11,557 nucleotides of DNA from the NCBI GenBank assembly GCA_903899865.1, contig CAIUKZ010000550.1, positions 1-11,557 of the forward strand, written 5' to 3'. The position numbers and the translations under genes were made by a program. Origin of the DNA: an uncultured Bacteroidales bacterium. GTDB taxonomy: Bacteria > Bacteroidota > Bacteroidia > Bacteroidales > Paludibacteraceae. Positions 1 through 6,564 of this stretch are shown here, one piece after another; within the stretch, counting starts at the first letter, position 1, and every line of letters begins with the position of its first letter. The notes beneath the pieces are model-generated. The model saw only the letters and a list, made by a program, of their open reading frames with translations. It did not search any database and was not told the origin of the DNA.

Positions 1-2
1 AC

Positions 3-197
3 CTAAAATCAATAGTAAAGGCAGGAGAAAAACCTGTAGTTAAACCAGTAGAGAAACCAAAAGAGGAAGAAGAAGTCGTAAACCCAAAAGACCCAAAAAA
101 CAAAAATGGGGCTAAAGGGAAAAATACCAAAGACGCTAAAGGAAAAAATGCGAAGGGAAAAGACGCCAAAGGAAAAGACATTAAAAAGAAGAAATAG
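3..197 (+). CDS. C-terminal tail of an incomplete lysine-rich protein
   Basis: This is the open frame from base 3 to the TAG stop at 195-197; the 5' part lies outside the window. The 64 visible residues are low complexity. A Pro/Val/Lys stretch (KPVVKPVEKPKEEEE) is followed by a tail built from variants of the five-residue unit AKGK(N/D), ending in four lysines. The tail is strongly basic and probably disordered. Tails of this kind occur on nucleic-acid-binding proteins and on some bacterial envelope proteins, so the tail does not identify the protein. The opposite strand is also open here, but it would encode an implausible Phe/Trp-rich peptide. The reading frame is well supported; the function is unknown. 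Confidence 0.7.
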   Translation, partial: LKSIVKAGEKPVVKPVEKPKEEEEVVNPKDPKNKNGAKGKNTKDAKGKNAKGKDAKGKDIKKKK

Positions 198-217
198 CAA
201 TTGACTAAAGACTAAAA

Positions 218-249
218 TTTTACGATATAAAAAGATTTGATTACTTTTG
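218..249 (+). promoter_or_regulatory. Candidate Bacteroidota promoter for the 268-residue secreted protein
   Basis: TACTTTTG at 242-249 matches the Bacteroidota -7 consensus TAnnTTTG. A TTTT at 218-221, 20 bases upstream, could stand in for the -33 TTTG box. Transcription would start near 256, leaving a leader of about 20 bases before the ATG at 275. This rests on motif and position only. Confidence 0.4.
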
Positions 250-274
250 ATTCAAAATTAAAAACAAAGCAATT

Positions 275-1081
275 ATGAAAAAACTGATTTTATTTTCTTT
301 GATTGTTCTAAGCAACATATCTTACGGACAAAGCTTTCCTGGCTACAACTTAGACTTGCTTCTTGGTAAAGAGCTAAGGGTAAAGGAAAAAAAGGAATCA
401 TTACAACGATTTGGATACAACGATTTCTATGCAGATGATAGTTTGAAAACACACTTCGACTGCTGTGAAACTGTTGACAATTCGAAATATTTAAGCCTGG
501 CTGGAAAATCATTTAAGATGGTAAGCTACGAAGCTTATTTGGACGTGGCTGGCACAACAAAATTCAAAGTAAAAGTAGATAATGCAGAGACAGGAACCAT
601 AGTTTATGACTATGACCCACGTTTCGAAAATTCATTTGCATTTGATGTAATAGGTGGTATCCAATACCCACAAGAATTTTATTGCAAGGACATTTTCTTT
701 TCGGTTGACAAATTCTCGGGCGAAATATCCTACTCAACACCTCATGCACCTGTTGAGTTTTACAAAATCATCAGAGGAAATACAGCAAGAACACAGATTT
801 CATTGAAAGTCTATGGTAGCCAATTGGTACTAAATACAAAAGGAGTATATATCCTCCTAGAAAATGGATTTAGAATTGAAAGACCAGATGCAAAAGTAAA
901 TGTATCAGCTGTTAAATGCGCCGCAGGTTATATGTATTCAGCATTCTTTGACCTGAATGAAAACGATTTGAAATTATTGACAGCAAACCGCATTACAGAC
1001 TACAGACTTTACATCTATGATGATGTAGTTACAACTGGCAACAAACTGATGGAATACTTGAAATGTATTGCTTCTAAATAA
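275..1081 (+). CDS. Secreted protein of unknown function (268 aa)
   Basis: I do not recognise this family. Residues 1-18 form a classic Sec signal peptide: Lys-Lys, then a hydrophobic core, then SYG, with likely cleavage before Gln19, a common pattern in Bacteroidota. The absence of a lipobox Cys argues against a lipoprotein. The mature part of about 250 residues has no further membrane segment, mixes charged and aromatic residues, and alternates polar and hydrophobic residues in several stretches, which suggests a beta-rich fold. Cysteines sit at 63, 64, 137, 215 and 264, so disulfides are possible after export. No catalytic motif, repeat or C-terminal type IX sorting domain was seen. The ATG is preceded by a candidate promoter, and a strong hairpin lies about 28 bases after the stop, so it is probably transcribed alone. 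Periplasmic or surface location is inferred from the signal peptide. Confidence 0.85.
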   Translation: MKKLILFSLIVLSNISYGQSFPGYNLDLLLGKELRVKEKKESLQRFGYNDFYADDSLKTHFDCCETVDNSKYLSLAGKSFKMVSYEAYLDVAGTTKFKVKVDNAETGTIVYDYDPRFENSFAFDVIGGIQYPQEFYCKDIFFSVDKFSGEISYSTPHAPVEFYKIIRGNTARTQISLKVYGSQLVLNTKGVYILLENGFRIERPDAKVNVSAVKCAAGYMYSAFFDLNENDLKLLTANRITDYRLYIYDDVVTTGNKLMEYLKCIASK

Positions 1082-1108
1082 AATAAAATCATAATTGCTT
1101 AAATACAC

Positions 1109-1138
1109 GAAATGCGCCTCAGTGATGAGGCGCATTTC
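1109..1138. terminator. Perfect 13-bp stem-loop, likely bidirectional terminator
   Basis: Arms 1109-1121 and 1126-1138 are exactly complementary, with a GC-rich centre (GCGCCTC) and a GTGA loop, which is a GNRA tetraloop. On the plus strand it lies about 28 bases after the 268-residue protein's stop and is followed by a T-rich stretch (ATTTCATTTG). On the minus strand it lies about 22 bases after the tRNA 3' end. A role in stopping both converging transcripts fits the symmetry; termination itself is inferred. Confidence 0.75.
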
Positions 1139-1159
1139 ATTTGTAAAAAAACAATTAAG

Positions 1160-1231
1160 TAGTCCCGCCGGGAATCGAACCCGGATCTAGTGTTTAGGAA
1201 ACACTTGTTCTATCCATTGAACTACAAGACC
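1160..1231 (-). tRNA. tRNA-Arg (anticodon CCU)
   Basis: The reverse complement folds into a complete 72-base cloverleaf. The acceptor arm is GGTCTTG paired with CGGGACT, using three G-U pairs including the terminal 1-72 pair. The D arm is GTTC/GAAC with an 8-base loop, the anticodon arm is AGTGT/ACACT with loop TTCCTAA, the variable loop is 4 bases, the T arm is CCGGG/CCCGG with loop TTCGATT, and the discriminator base is A. The anticodon CCT (plus-strand 1196-1198) reads the arginine codon AGG. No CCA is encoded (CTTAA follows), so it must be added after transcription. Its 5' end lies 48 bases from the start of the divergently oriented glycosyltransferase gene. Confidence 0.96.
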
Positions 1232-1247
1232 AAAAAATTCTGAAGTG

Positions 1248-1255
1248 CAAAATTA
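1248..1255 (-). promoter_or_regulatory. Candidate -7 element of the tRNA-Arg promoter
   Basis: Read on the minus strand this is TAATTTTG, a full match to TAnnTTTG. It ends 16 bases upstream of the tRNA 5' end, which allows a leader of only about 9 bases. A clear -33 TTTG is not seen. The same 13-base context (1246-1258) recurs upstream of the gene at 4184-5212, which supports a shared promoter sequence. Confidence 0.5.
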
Positions 1256-1278
1256 CATCTTTTTAATGAGAAAATAAA

Positions 1279-2967
1279 ATGAATCATTCATCTATTGCTT
1301 ATCGCAAACAAACTATCGTGTTTATTTCATTCCTAATTCTTTGGTTTGTAGTAAACCTCCTACAATCTGTGTTTACAGAAATAAATGCAGATGAAGCCTA
1401 TTATGTGCTCTACGGGAAACACCTAGATTGGGGATATTTTGATCACCCACCCATGGTAGGACTGATGACACGAATAAGTTCAATGTTATTCGAGGGAAAT
1501 TTGGGTGTTAGATTCATGACTATTGTCATGCAAATAGGGTGTTTAGTAATTACATGGTTTACCATAAATAAAAGCCTGAGGACGATACAAACGACCTACC
1601 TGTTTTTCATTGTAAGCTTTGCATCAGTGATGTTTTCTGCTTATGGCTTCATCACTACCCCCGACGCTCCACTGCTATTTTTTACTGCACTCTTTCTATT
1701 CGGATACAAAGAGTATGTAGAGTCTAAAAACTTGACTTCCTCATTCATATTGATCATAGCATCTACCGGCTTAATGTATAGCAAATATCAAGGATTATTA
1801 GTTATTGTACTCGTAATATTATCCAACCTAAAACTGCTCAAAAATAAACGATTTTGGCTCATTGCAATAACTACACTCATACTAATTACACCGCATCTTT
1901 ACTGGCAGTATGCAAACGAATTTCCAAGCATAAAATACCATGTTTTAGCAAGAGCTACGGCATTCAAATGGGGATTTGTATTCGAATATCTTCCGAATCA
2001 ATTGGCTACGTTTAATCCATTTGTTATCGGCGCAGCTGTGTTTGTTATGTACCGCTACAAGGCCACTGAGCCCTTCGAAAAAGCACTATATTACATCATT
2101 ATTGGGTTCATTGCATTCTTTGGAGTTACCGCAATCAGAGGGCACGTAGAACCACATTGGACAGTAGCTGCCACTATCCCAATGATTTTAATACTGGTGA
2201 ACAAATCGACCACTGACACCAAACTTGCTACCTATATAAAAAAATACATCGGCTTATCGATTATACTACTGCTCATAGCACGAATAATAATTTGCACAAC
2301 ATTGCTTCCAGAGCGCATTCAATTTCATAGCAAGCAACAAAAATACTTGGCTACACAAGAAATAGCGGGAGACAGACCAGTAATCTACAGTGGTTCGTTT
2401 CAGAATCCATCACTATATCCGTTTTTTACAGGCAAGAATAGTACGGTTATAAGTTCGCTCATGTCAAGAATCACTCAATTTGACCTCTGGAAATTTCAAC
2501 AGCAATTTCAAACAAAAAAGGCATTTATAGCGATGCATGTGGATGGTAAGTCAAATACATACACCTCAAAATCTGGGATGAAGATCGAAGGATTTTATGT
2601 AGATAGCCTTCAGACGACAGACCATATACGTTTTAACTTTGATGTGAAGAACATCCTATTTAGTAAAGCTAAAACAGTAGAAATGGAATTGAGCATTACC
2701 AACTCATCGAATCATGAGTTTATCATGGATCATCGTGAGCTACCAGCAAGGATAGAAGTGGTGTGGATTAACAAGAAAGATATAATATGTACACCATGTA
2801 TAATTACAAGGCCATTTGCGTCAATCAAAGCGCATCAAAGCATTAAAACTGCTATCCAATTTGTAGTTCCTGATGTGAACCTTGAAAACTACAAACTTGG
2901 TGTAAGCCTTAGCTCCATATTTGGACCATCTATGAATTCTGAATTTGTAACTATTGAAACTAAATAG
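1279..2967 (+). CDS. GT83/ArnT-like membrane glycosyltransferase (PMT_2 type)
   Basis: This is an inner-membrane GT-C glycosyltransferase of the family that includes ArnT and the dolichyl-phosphate-mannose protein mannosyltransferases; members transfer a sugar from a polyprenyl-phosphate donor to a lipid or protein acceptor on the periplasmic side. After a first membrane segment (about 13-31) comes the hallmark first loop with Asp38-Glu39 in NADEAYY and LDWGYFDHPP at 49-58. Family motifs TTPDAPL (126-132), SKYQG (168-172) and GHVEPHW (288-294) follow. Further hydrophobic segments lie near 79-97, 105-122, 130-144, 153-167, 172-187, 191-209, 246-258, 270-287, 295-307 and 323-342. Residues from about 345 form a soluble, probably periplasmic domain, including the SGSFQNPSLYPFFTG stretch. 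The length of 562 is normal. The GtrA-like gene follows after 2 bases. The sugar and acceptor cannot be read from the sequence. No clear promoter or Shine-Dalgarno was found. Confidence 0.9.
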   Translation: MNHSSIAYRKQTIVFISFLILWFVVNLLQSVFTEINADEAYYVLYGKHLDWGYFDHPPMVGLMTRISSMLFEGNLGVRFMTIVMQIGCLVITWFTINKSLRTIQTTYLFFIVSFASVMFSAYGFITTPDAPLLFFTALFLFGYKEYVESKNLTSSFILIIASTGLMYSKYQGLLVIVLVILSNLKLLKNKRFWLIAITTLILITPHLYWQYANEFPSIKYHVLARATAFKWGFVFEYLPNQLATFNPFVIGAAVFVMYRYKATEPFEKALYYIIIGFIAFFGVTAIRGHVEPHWTVAATIPMILILVNKSTTDTKLATYIKKYIGLSIILLLIARIIICTTLLPERIQFHSKQQKYLATQEIAGDRPVIYSGSFQNPSLYPFFTGKNSTVISSLMSRITQFDLWKFQQQFQTKKAFIAMHVDGKSNTYTSKSGMKIEGFYVDSLQTTDHIRFNFDVKNILFSKAKTVEMELSITNSSNHEFIMDHRELPARIEVVWINKKDIICTPCIITRPFASIKAHQSIKTAIQFVVPDVNLENYKLGVSLSSIFGPSMNSEFVTIETK

Positions 2968-2969
2968 AA

Positions 2970-3359
2970 ATGCTGCAAAATATTCTATTATTAAAACTCA
3001 TCAAATTCTGTTGCGTTGGTTTCTCCGGAATGATACTTGATTTTGGAACGACTTCCATTCTTAAAGAAAAATTGAAGTTAAACAAATACTTCTCAAATTC
3101 AATGGGATTTGCACTTGCAGCTACTTCCAATTATTTCATAAACAGATTGTGGACATTCCAAAGCGAAAACTCACATGTGATTACAGAGTATTTATCATTT
3201 ATAACCATTGCCGTCATGGGATTATTAATCAACAATGCAATAATATATGCCCTGAACGACCGAATGAAACTTAACTTCTATGTTTCAAAACTAATGGCCA
3301 TACTGATGGTTACATTTTGGAATTTTGGATTAAATTACCTCATTACATTCGCGAAGTAA
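2970..3359 (+). CDS. GtrA-like family membrane protein
   Basis: This 129-residue protein has the size and layout of the GtrA-like family (PF04138): four hydrophobic segments at about 10-29, 41-57, 74-95 and 104-126. The family signature is clear. KFCCVGFSGMILDFG (12-25) opens the first helix, and SNYFINRLWTF (53-63) closes the second, matching the usual 'N-F-x-x-N-R-x-W-T-F' pattern. A second, weaker copy, NFGLNYLITF (118-127), lies at the end. Characterised relatives are thought to flip undecaprenyl-phosphate-linked sugars across the inner membrane. The start lies 2 bases after the glycosyltransferase stop, so the two are surely co-transcribed and this protein may supply the lipid-linked donor on the periplasmic face. 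No GtrB-like polyprenyl-phosphate sugar synthase is in the window, so that step must be encoded elsewhere. Confidence 0.88.
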   Translation: MLQNILLLKLIKFCCVGFSGMILDFGTTSILKEKLKLNKYFSNSMGFALAATSNYFINRLWTFQSENSHVITEYLSFITIAVMGLLINNAIIYALNDRMKLNFYVSKLMAILMVTFWNFGLNYLITFAK

Positions 3360-3461
3360 TAAACTATCGAAAGGCAGAAAATATCTTGTTACACTAAAAG
3401 AAAAATACAGCTCACTATCTTGATCATATAGAAAATCGGAATTATAACAACTGAAATCGGA

Positions 3462-4094
3462 ATGGGTAAGAACAAATACTTTGTGGTATGGGATGGCAAG
3501 GAACCTGGGATTTATTCGAGCTGGGATAAATGCAAGAACCAAATACATGGTTACGCCAATGCAAAATACATGGGATTTGCAACTGAGGCTGAAGCCAAAC
3601 AGGCATTATTGTCACCATATTGGGACTATATCGGAAAGAAAGCAATAAAAAAAACACCCTCTGAAGTTGATATTCAAAAATATGGTCACCCAATAAAAGT
3701 GAGTTTAGCTGTAGATGCAGCATGCAGCGGTAATCCAGGCGTGATGGAATACAGAGGAGTATACACCGAAACGGGAGAAGAAATATTTAGACAAGGTCCT
3801 TTCAAGCAAGGCACCAACAACATCGGAGAATTCTTAGCATTGGTTCATGGTCTGGCAGTACTAAAACAAACCAATCAATCCATGCCAATTTACACAGACA
3901 GTGTTACTGCATTAAGTTGGGTGAAAAACCGAAAATCGAAAACCAATTTAAAGGAATGTGCTGACAATGCACAGATTTTTGACTTGATAGCTAGAGCAGA
4001 AAAGTGGCTAAAAGAGAACGAAACGACCACTCAAATACTGAAATGGGAGACCACAGCTTGGGGGGAAATACCTGCTGATTTTGGACGAAAATAA
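3462..4094 (+). CDS. Ribonuclease H with N-terminal viroplasmin-like domain
   Basis: This cytoplasmic enzyme is predicted to cut the RNA strand of RNA-DNA hybrids, in replication primer and R-loop removal. Residues 4-49 form the viroplasmin/caulimovirus-VI-like domain (PF01693): KYFVVWDGKEPGIYSSW, then the HGYANAKYMGF core, a module that binds hybrid duplex. A linker leads to the RNase H fold from about residue 79. All four metal-binding acidic residues are present: Asp85 in LAVDAACSGNPG, Glu123 in NNIGEFLALVHG, Asp146 in IYTDSVTALSWV and Asp206 in WGEIPADFGRK. The arrangement and C-terminal motif closely resemble the Bacillus halodurans enzyme used for structural work. The length of 210 residues is typical. 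It lies about 100 bases after the GtrA-like gene without a visible terminator between them, so read-through is possible, but no functional link is evident. Confidence 0.95.
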   Translation: MGKNKYFVVWDGKEPGIYSSWDKCKNQIHGYANAKYMGFATEAEAKQALLSPYWDYIGKKAIKKTPSEVDIQKYGHPIKVSLAVDAACSGNPGVMEYRGVYTETGEEIFRQGPFKQGTNNIGEFLALVHGLAVLKQTNQSMPIYTDSVTALSWVKNRKSKTNLKECADNAQIFDLIARAEKWLKENETTTQILKWETTAWGEIPADFGRK

Positions 4095-4183
4095 ATTTTA
4101 GCTATTTTAATGGTACGCTGGAGATTCCAATAAGCAAAAAATGGCGAGGCGACCTAACGTCCCATTTCAACTGAAAGCAAGTG

Positions 4184-5212
4184 CTACAAAAAGTCATCCA
4201 TAGAGATAAATGGCAATTTTCCCAATTCTTCCTGAGATAAATTCTGAGAGCGATAGTAAGTGCCGACCTTTGTCTCAATGGAACTTAAAATACCCGATTG
4301 CATGACTGAAAGTATCTTTGCATCAACTGGCGAATCATTAAGTGTGAACGCTACGGCTGACTTTAAGTTATACATGCATAGTAGGGAGTCCACCAATGCG
4401 TGAAAATCCTTCTCATCAGAAATAAACATATTACCCATTTTGAGGAAGGTATAGTTTTTCATGTTGATTTTACTATCCATAAATTTAATTCGTGGAATAA
4501 CTTTCAATAACAAAAAACCCTCAAAACCAAGCATATTGAGAACAGACCACCTCAATTTCTTAACCTGAATACCCGCTTTAATTTTTCCATTTTCCTTGTA
4601 AACATAGTAAGCACTTTCATCAAAAGTATCTTCTACGTCAATAAACGAATGCCCTTTGTATTGTTTTTTGAGCAATTGAATCATCAACTGTTTCTCAGTA
4701 GGCTTCAACAATGAAACTTGAGAAGAGAGTTTGGGGTATAGACGAATGTAGTTTGGCGCAACAAAATTGGTGAGTAACGAATAATTTATTTTTTCAGTAA
4801 CACGTTTAGAACGCTTGTTACCAAGCTCAATGAAGGAATAGATAATGGAACGTGGATAGTTCTTAAAAACGTATTCTGTCACATTATTAATCATCAGTGT
4901 ACAATATCCTTGATTGGTATGTGATGGTTTTACGCCCCATATACAACTATAAAATGCGTCAACCTTTCCAGAAGACAGTTCTACAACCTTTCTATTGACC
5001 AGCGCAATACCAATCAACACACCAGCTTTAAATGTAGAGATATACATTGGATGCTTTAACTTCTGAAATTCATGTGCTAAACCAAACATCTTGTACAAAA
5101 GCCCTTCTTGCCCCCACATAATTGCTTCGGCAAAACTCACAAATTCAGATGTGTAAGTATCCGATATTTGTATCTCTATTTCATCCTCTCGATTGGTATA
5201 AATAACTTGCAT
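4184..5212 (-). CDS. GNAT-like two-domain protein, paralogue A (342 aa)
   Basis: No named family was recognised. It aligns without a gap over its full 342 residues with the neighbour at 5340-6368, about 136 identities by hand count (40%). The N-terminal half looks like a GNAT N-acyltransferase: strands around 56-73 and 83-92, a cofactor-loop-like TNQGYCTLM at 99-107, and Glu129/Asn132 before a helix. The acceptor-CoA motif is weaker than in the paralogue: residue 99 is Thr rather than Arg, 136 is Lys rather than Ala, and the helix-end GF is replaced by NY (143-144). The C-terminal half (about 195-342) holds the best conserved block, IKAGIQVKKLRWSVLNM (211-227), and may be a second, degenerate GNAT fold. 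There is no signal peptide or membrane helix, so it is probably cytoplasmic. The ATG start is supported by exact alignment with the paralogue. Acyltransferase function is inferred and the substrate is unknown. Confidence 0.8.
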   Translation of the reverse strand: MQVIYTNREDEIEIQISDTYTSEFVSFAEAIMWGQEGLLYKMFGLAHEFQKLKHPMYISTFKAGVLIGIALVNRKVVELSSGKVDAFYSCIWGVKPSHTNQGYCTLMINNVTEYVFKNYPRSIIYSFIELGNKRSKRVTEKINYSLLTNFVAPNYIRLYPKLSSQVSLLKPTEKQLMIQLLKKQYKGHSFIDVEDTFDESAYYVYKENGKIKAGIQVKKLRWSVLNMLGFEGFLLLKVIPRIKFMDSKINMKNYTFLKMGNMFISDEKDFHALVDSLLCMYNLKSAVAFTLNDSPVDAKILSVMQSGILSSIETKVGTYYRSQNLSQEELGKLPFISMDDFL

Positions 5213-5269
5213 AGTAAATTAAAAAGTGGGAAATGGAAAGACAATCGACTCAACGCTCAAATCAAAATG

Positions 5270-5277
5270 CAAAATTA
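5270..5277 (-). promoter_or_regulatory. Candidate -7 element for GNAT-like paralogue A
   Basis: The minus strand reads TAATTTTG, matching TAnnTTTG, and sits in the same 13-base context (5268-5280) as the tRNA-Arg promoter candidate. The start site would be near 5262, giving a leader of about 50 bases before the ATG at 5212. It gives paralogue A its own promoter, separate from paralogue B upstream. No convincing -33 box was seen. Confidence 0.45.
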
Positions 5278-5339
5278 CATAATTACATCCATTAATTATC
5301 GAAATAAACTACAACTAAAAGAAAATTTTTGAAAAAAAT

Positions 5340-6368
5340 CTAAAGGGAGTCACAAATAGAAAGAAAGGGGAAGCGACCTAGACTGCTTAAAGAAATATTA
5401 TTGGACTTCACATACATGGCTGCCTGAGCGTCAGCTGCACTAAGCAAACCTTGACTCATGCATTTAAGAATTTGAGAATCGGTAGGCGAGTCAGATAGAC
5501 CATAGGCTATACAAGTATTGATATTGTAATGATGCATCACGGCATCCAATAGCACATTAAATGACTGGCTATCTGTAAAATATATATTTCCGACGCACAG
5601 ATATGAAAACTCACTCGGATCAAAATATTTACTCAACAATGGAATTTTGGGGTACAATTTTAGAAGAACATAACCCCTCATTCCATCCATATTGAGTATG
5701 GACCATCTCATTTTTTTGACCTGAATACCCGCTTTAATTACATTATTATCTTCATAGACAAAATAACAGCTTTCATCAAAGGTATATTTGACATCATTCA
5801 GTATCCTATTTTTATACAACTCGTCCAGCAATCTAATCATCGCACTCTTGGATGAAGGTGAGAGTAGCCCACAATACTTGTTTGGAGCAGGTACAAAATG
5901 GACAGCAGATGCAACCTTAAAATCGGCAAACGAACGAAAGCCTGTTTTCTGGGCTACTCGCCTTGCCACCGGATTTTTCTTCTCAACGTAGGCATAAATA
6001 AGAGCATTGGAGTAGGTCTCAAATAGATACTTGTTGACTTCCTCCATCATCAATGTGCAGTATCCTTGTGATCTTTTTGACAGTTCAGATCCCCACAAAC
6101 AAGAATAAAACACATCGGTTTCCTTTTGATTGATGGATAAAAGTTTATGATTGATGATGCTGATGGCGGTGAGCTGATTGTTGACATACAAAGAAATGAA
6201 GTAGGGTTTAGAAAAATTTCGAAAATCGATGGCAAGCCCTTTCATGCTGAATTTTAACCCTTCATTGCCCCAAACAATGTTTTCTGCAAAATAGACAAAC
6301 TCTGAAGAATATTCTTCAGATAATTCTATTCTTACTCCACTATTATCATCTGTATAAATTGTCTGCAT
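5340..6368 (-). CDS. GNAT-like two-domain protein, paralogue B (342 aa)
   Basis: This is the tandem copy of the gene at 4184-5212, of identical length and gap-free alignment. Its GNAT-like features are the better preserved. Residues 99-104, RSQGYC, resemble the R/Q-x-x-G-x-G/A CoA loop with Cys in the last place, and Glu129-x-x-Asn132 is followed by Ala135 and the helix-ending GF (143-144), as in the common 'E..N..A......GF' pattern. Residues shared with paralogue A include SEFV.FAE (22-29), FYSC.WG (87-93), QGYCTLM (101-107), TFDES (196-200), IKAGIQVKK (211-219) and DSP.D (293-297). The second half may be another GNAT-type fold. No export signal is present. It is separated from paralogue A by 127 bases that include a promoter candidate. 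The two may act as a heteromer or may have diverged in substrate; neither can be decided from sequence. Confidence 0.8.
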   Translation of the reverse strand: MQTIYTDDNSGVRIELSEEYSSEFVYFAENIVWGNEGLKFSMKGLAIDFRNFSKPYFISLYVNNQLTAISIINHKLLSINQKETDVFYSCLWGSELSKRSQGYCTLMMEEVNKYLFETYSNALIYAYVEKKNPVARRVAQKTGFRSFADFKVASAVHFVPAPNKYCGLLSPSSKSAMIRLLDELYKNRILNDVKYTFDESCYFVYEDNNVIKAGIQVKKMRWSILNMDGMRGYVLLKLYPKIPLLSKYFDPSEFSYLCVGNIYFTDSQSFNVLLDAVMHHYNINTCIAYGLSDSPTDSQILKCMSQGLLSAADAQAAMYVKSNNISLSSLGRFPFLSICDSL

Positions 6369-6437
6369 CGGGTGTATAAATTATGCCGTAGCGGTGGAAA
6401 AACTGAACGTGTGATTTTTATTCAAATGCCGATTCTT

Positions 6438-6445
6438 CAAATTTA
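6438..6445 (-). promoter_or_regulatory. Candidate -7 element for GNAT-like paralogue B
   Basis: The minus strand reads TAAATTTG (TAnnTTTG). It lies 70 bases upstream of the ATG at 6368. A TTTTG lies upstream at 6460-6464, but its spacing is shorter than the usual 19-20 bases, so the -33 box is uncertain. Confidence 0.35.
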
Positions 6446-6495
6446 TAAAAAAATGACAACAAAACGATAGACCAAAAGTATTAAATCATACATAA

Positions 6496-6532
6496 AAAGC
6501 ACAGAATACCGACAAATTGGTATCTGTGCTTT
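6496..6532 (-). terminator. Rho-independent terminator of the transporter/TPR operon
   Basis: Arms 6496-6510 and 6519-6532 pair over 14 bp with one bulged base at 6506 or so, around an 8-base loop. In the minus-strand transcript the second arm ends in GTGCTTTTTATG, giving a U-run directly after the stem. It lies about 33 bases after the stop of the small TPR gene, which is the right place to end the leftward operon. It also separates that operon from the GNAT-like pair. Confidence 0.75.
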
Positions 6533-6564
6533 GATAATTATACAAAAAACAGGACTCGACAGTG

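Noticed and set aside
100..190. Short repeated units that could suggest a CRISPR or tandem repeat array
   Set aside because: The units are imperfect, lack spacers and are explained by lysine-rich coding repeats.
9..200. 63-codon minus-strand open frame at the left edge
   Set aside because: Its Phe/Trp-rich composition is the mirror of the lysine-rich coding strand, where the frame ending at 197 gives a sensible repeat tail.
1232..1278. Plus-strand promoter for the glycosyltransferase gene in the gap after the tRNA
   Set aside because: No TAnnTTTG match was found on the plus strand; the only clear match reads toward the tRNA.
3360..3461. Promoter for the RNase H gene
   Set aside because: Two TATCTTG near-matches occur, but neither fits TAnnTTTG fully and no -33 box was seen; read-through from the glycosyltransferase unit cannot be excluded.
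4095..4183. Possible terminator between the convergent RNase H and GNAT-like genes
   Set aside because: Only weak pairings were found (a TGGA/TCCA stem, and AAATGG with CCATTT around a long loop), with no clear T-run; not enough to call.
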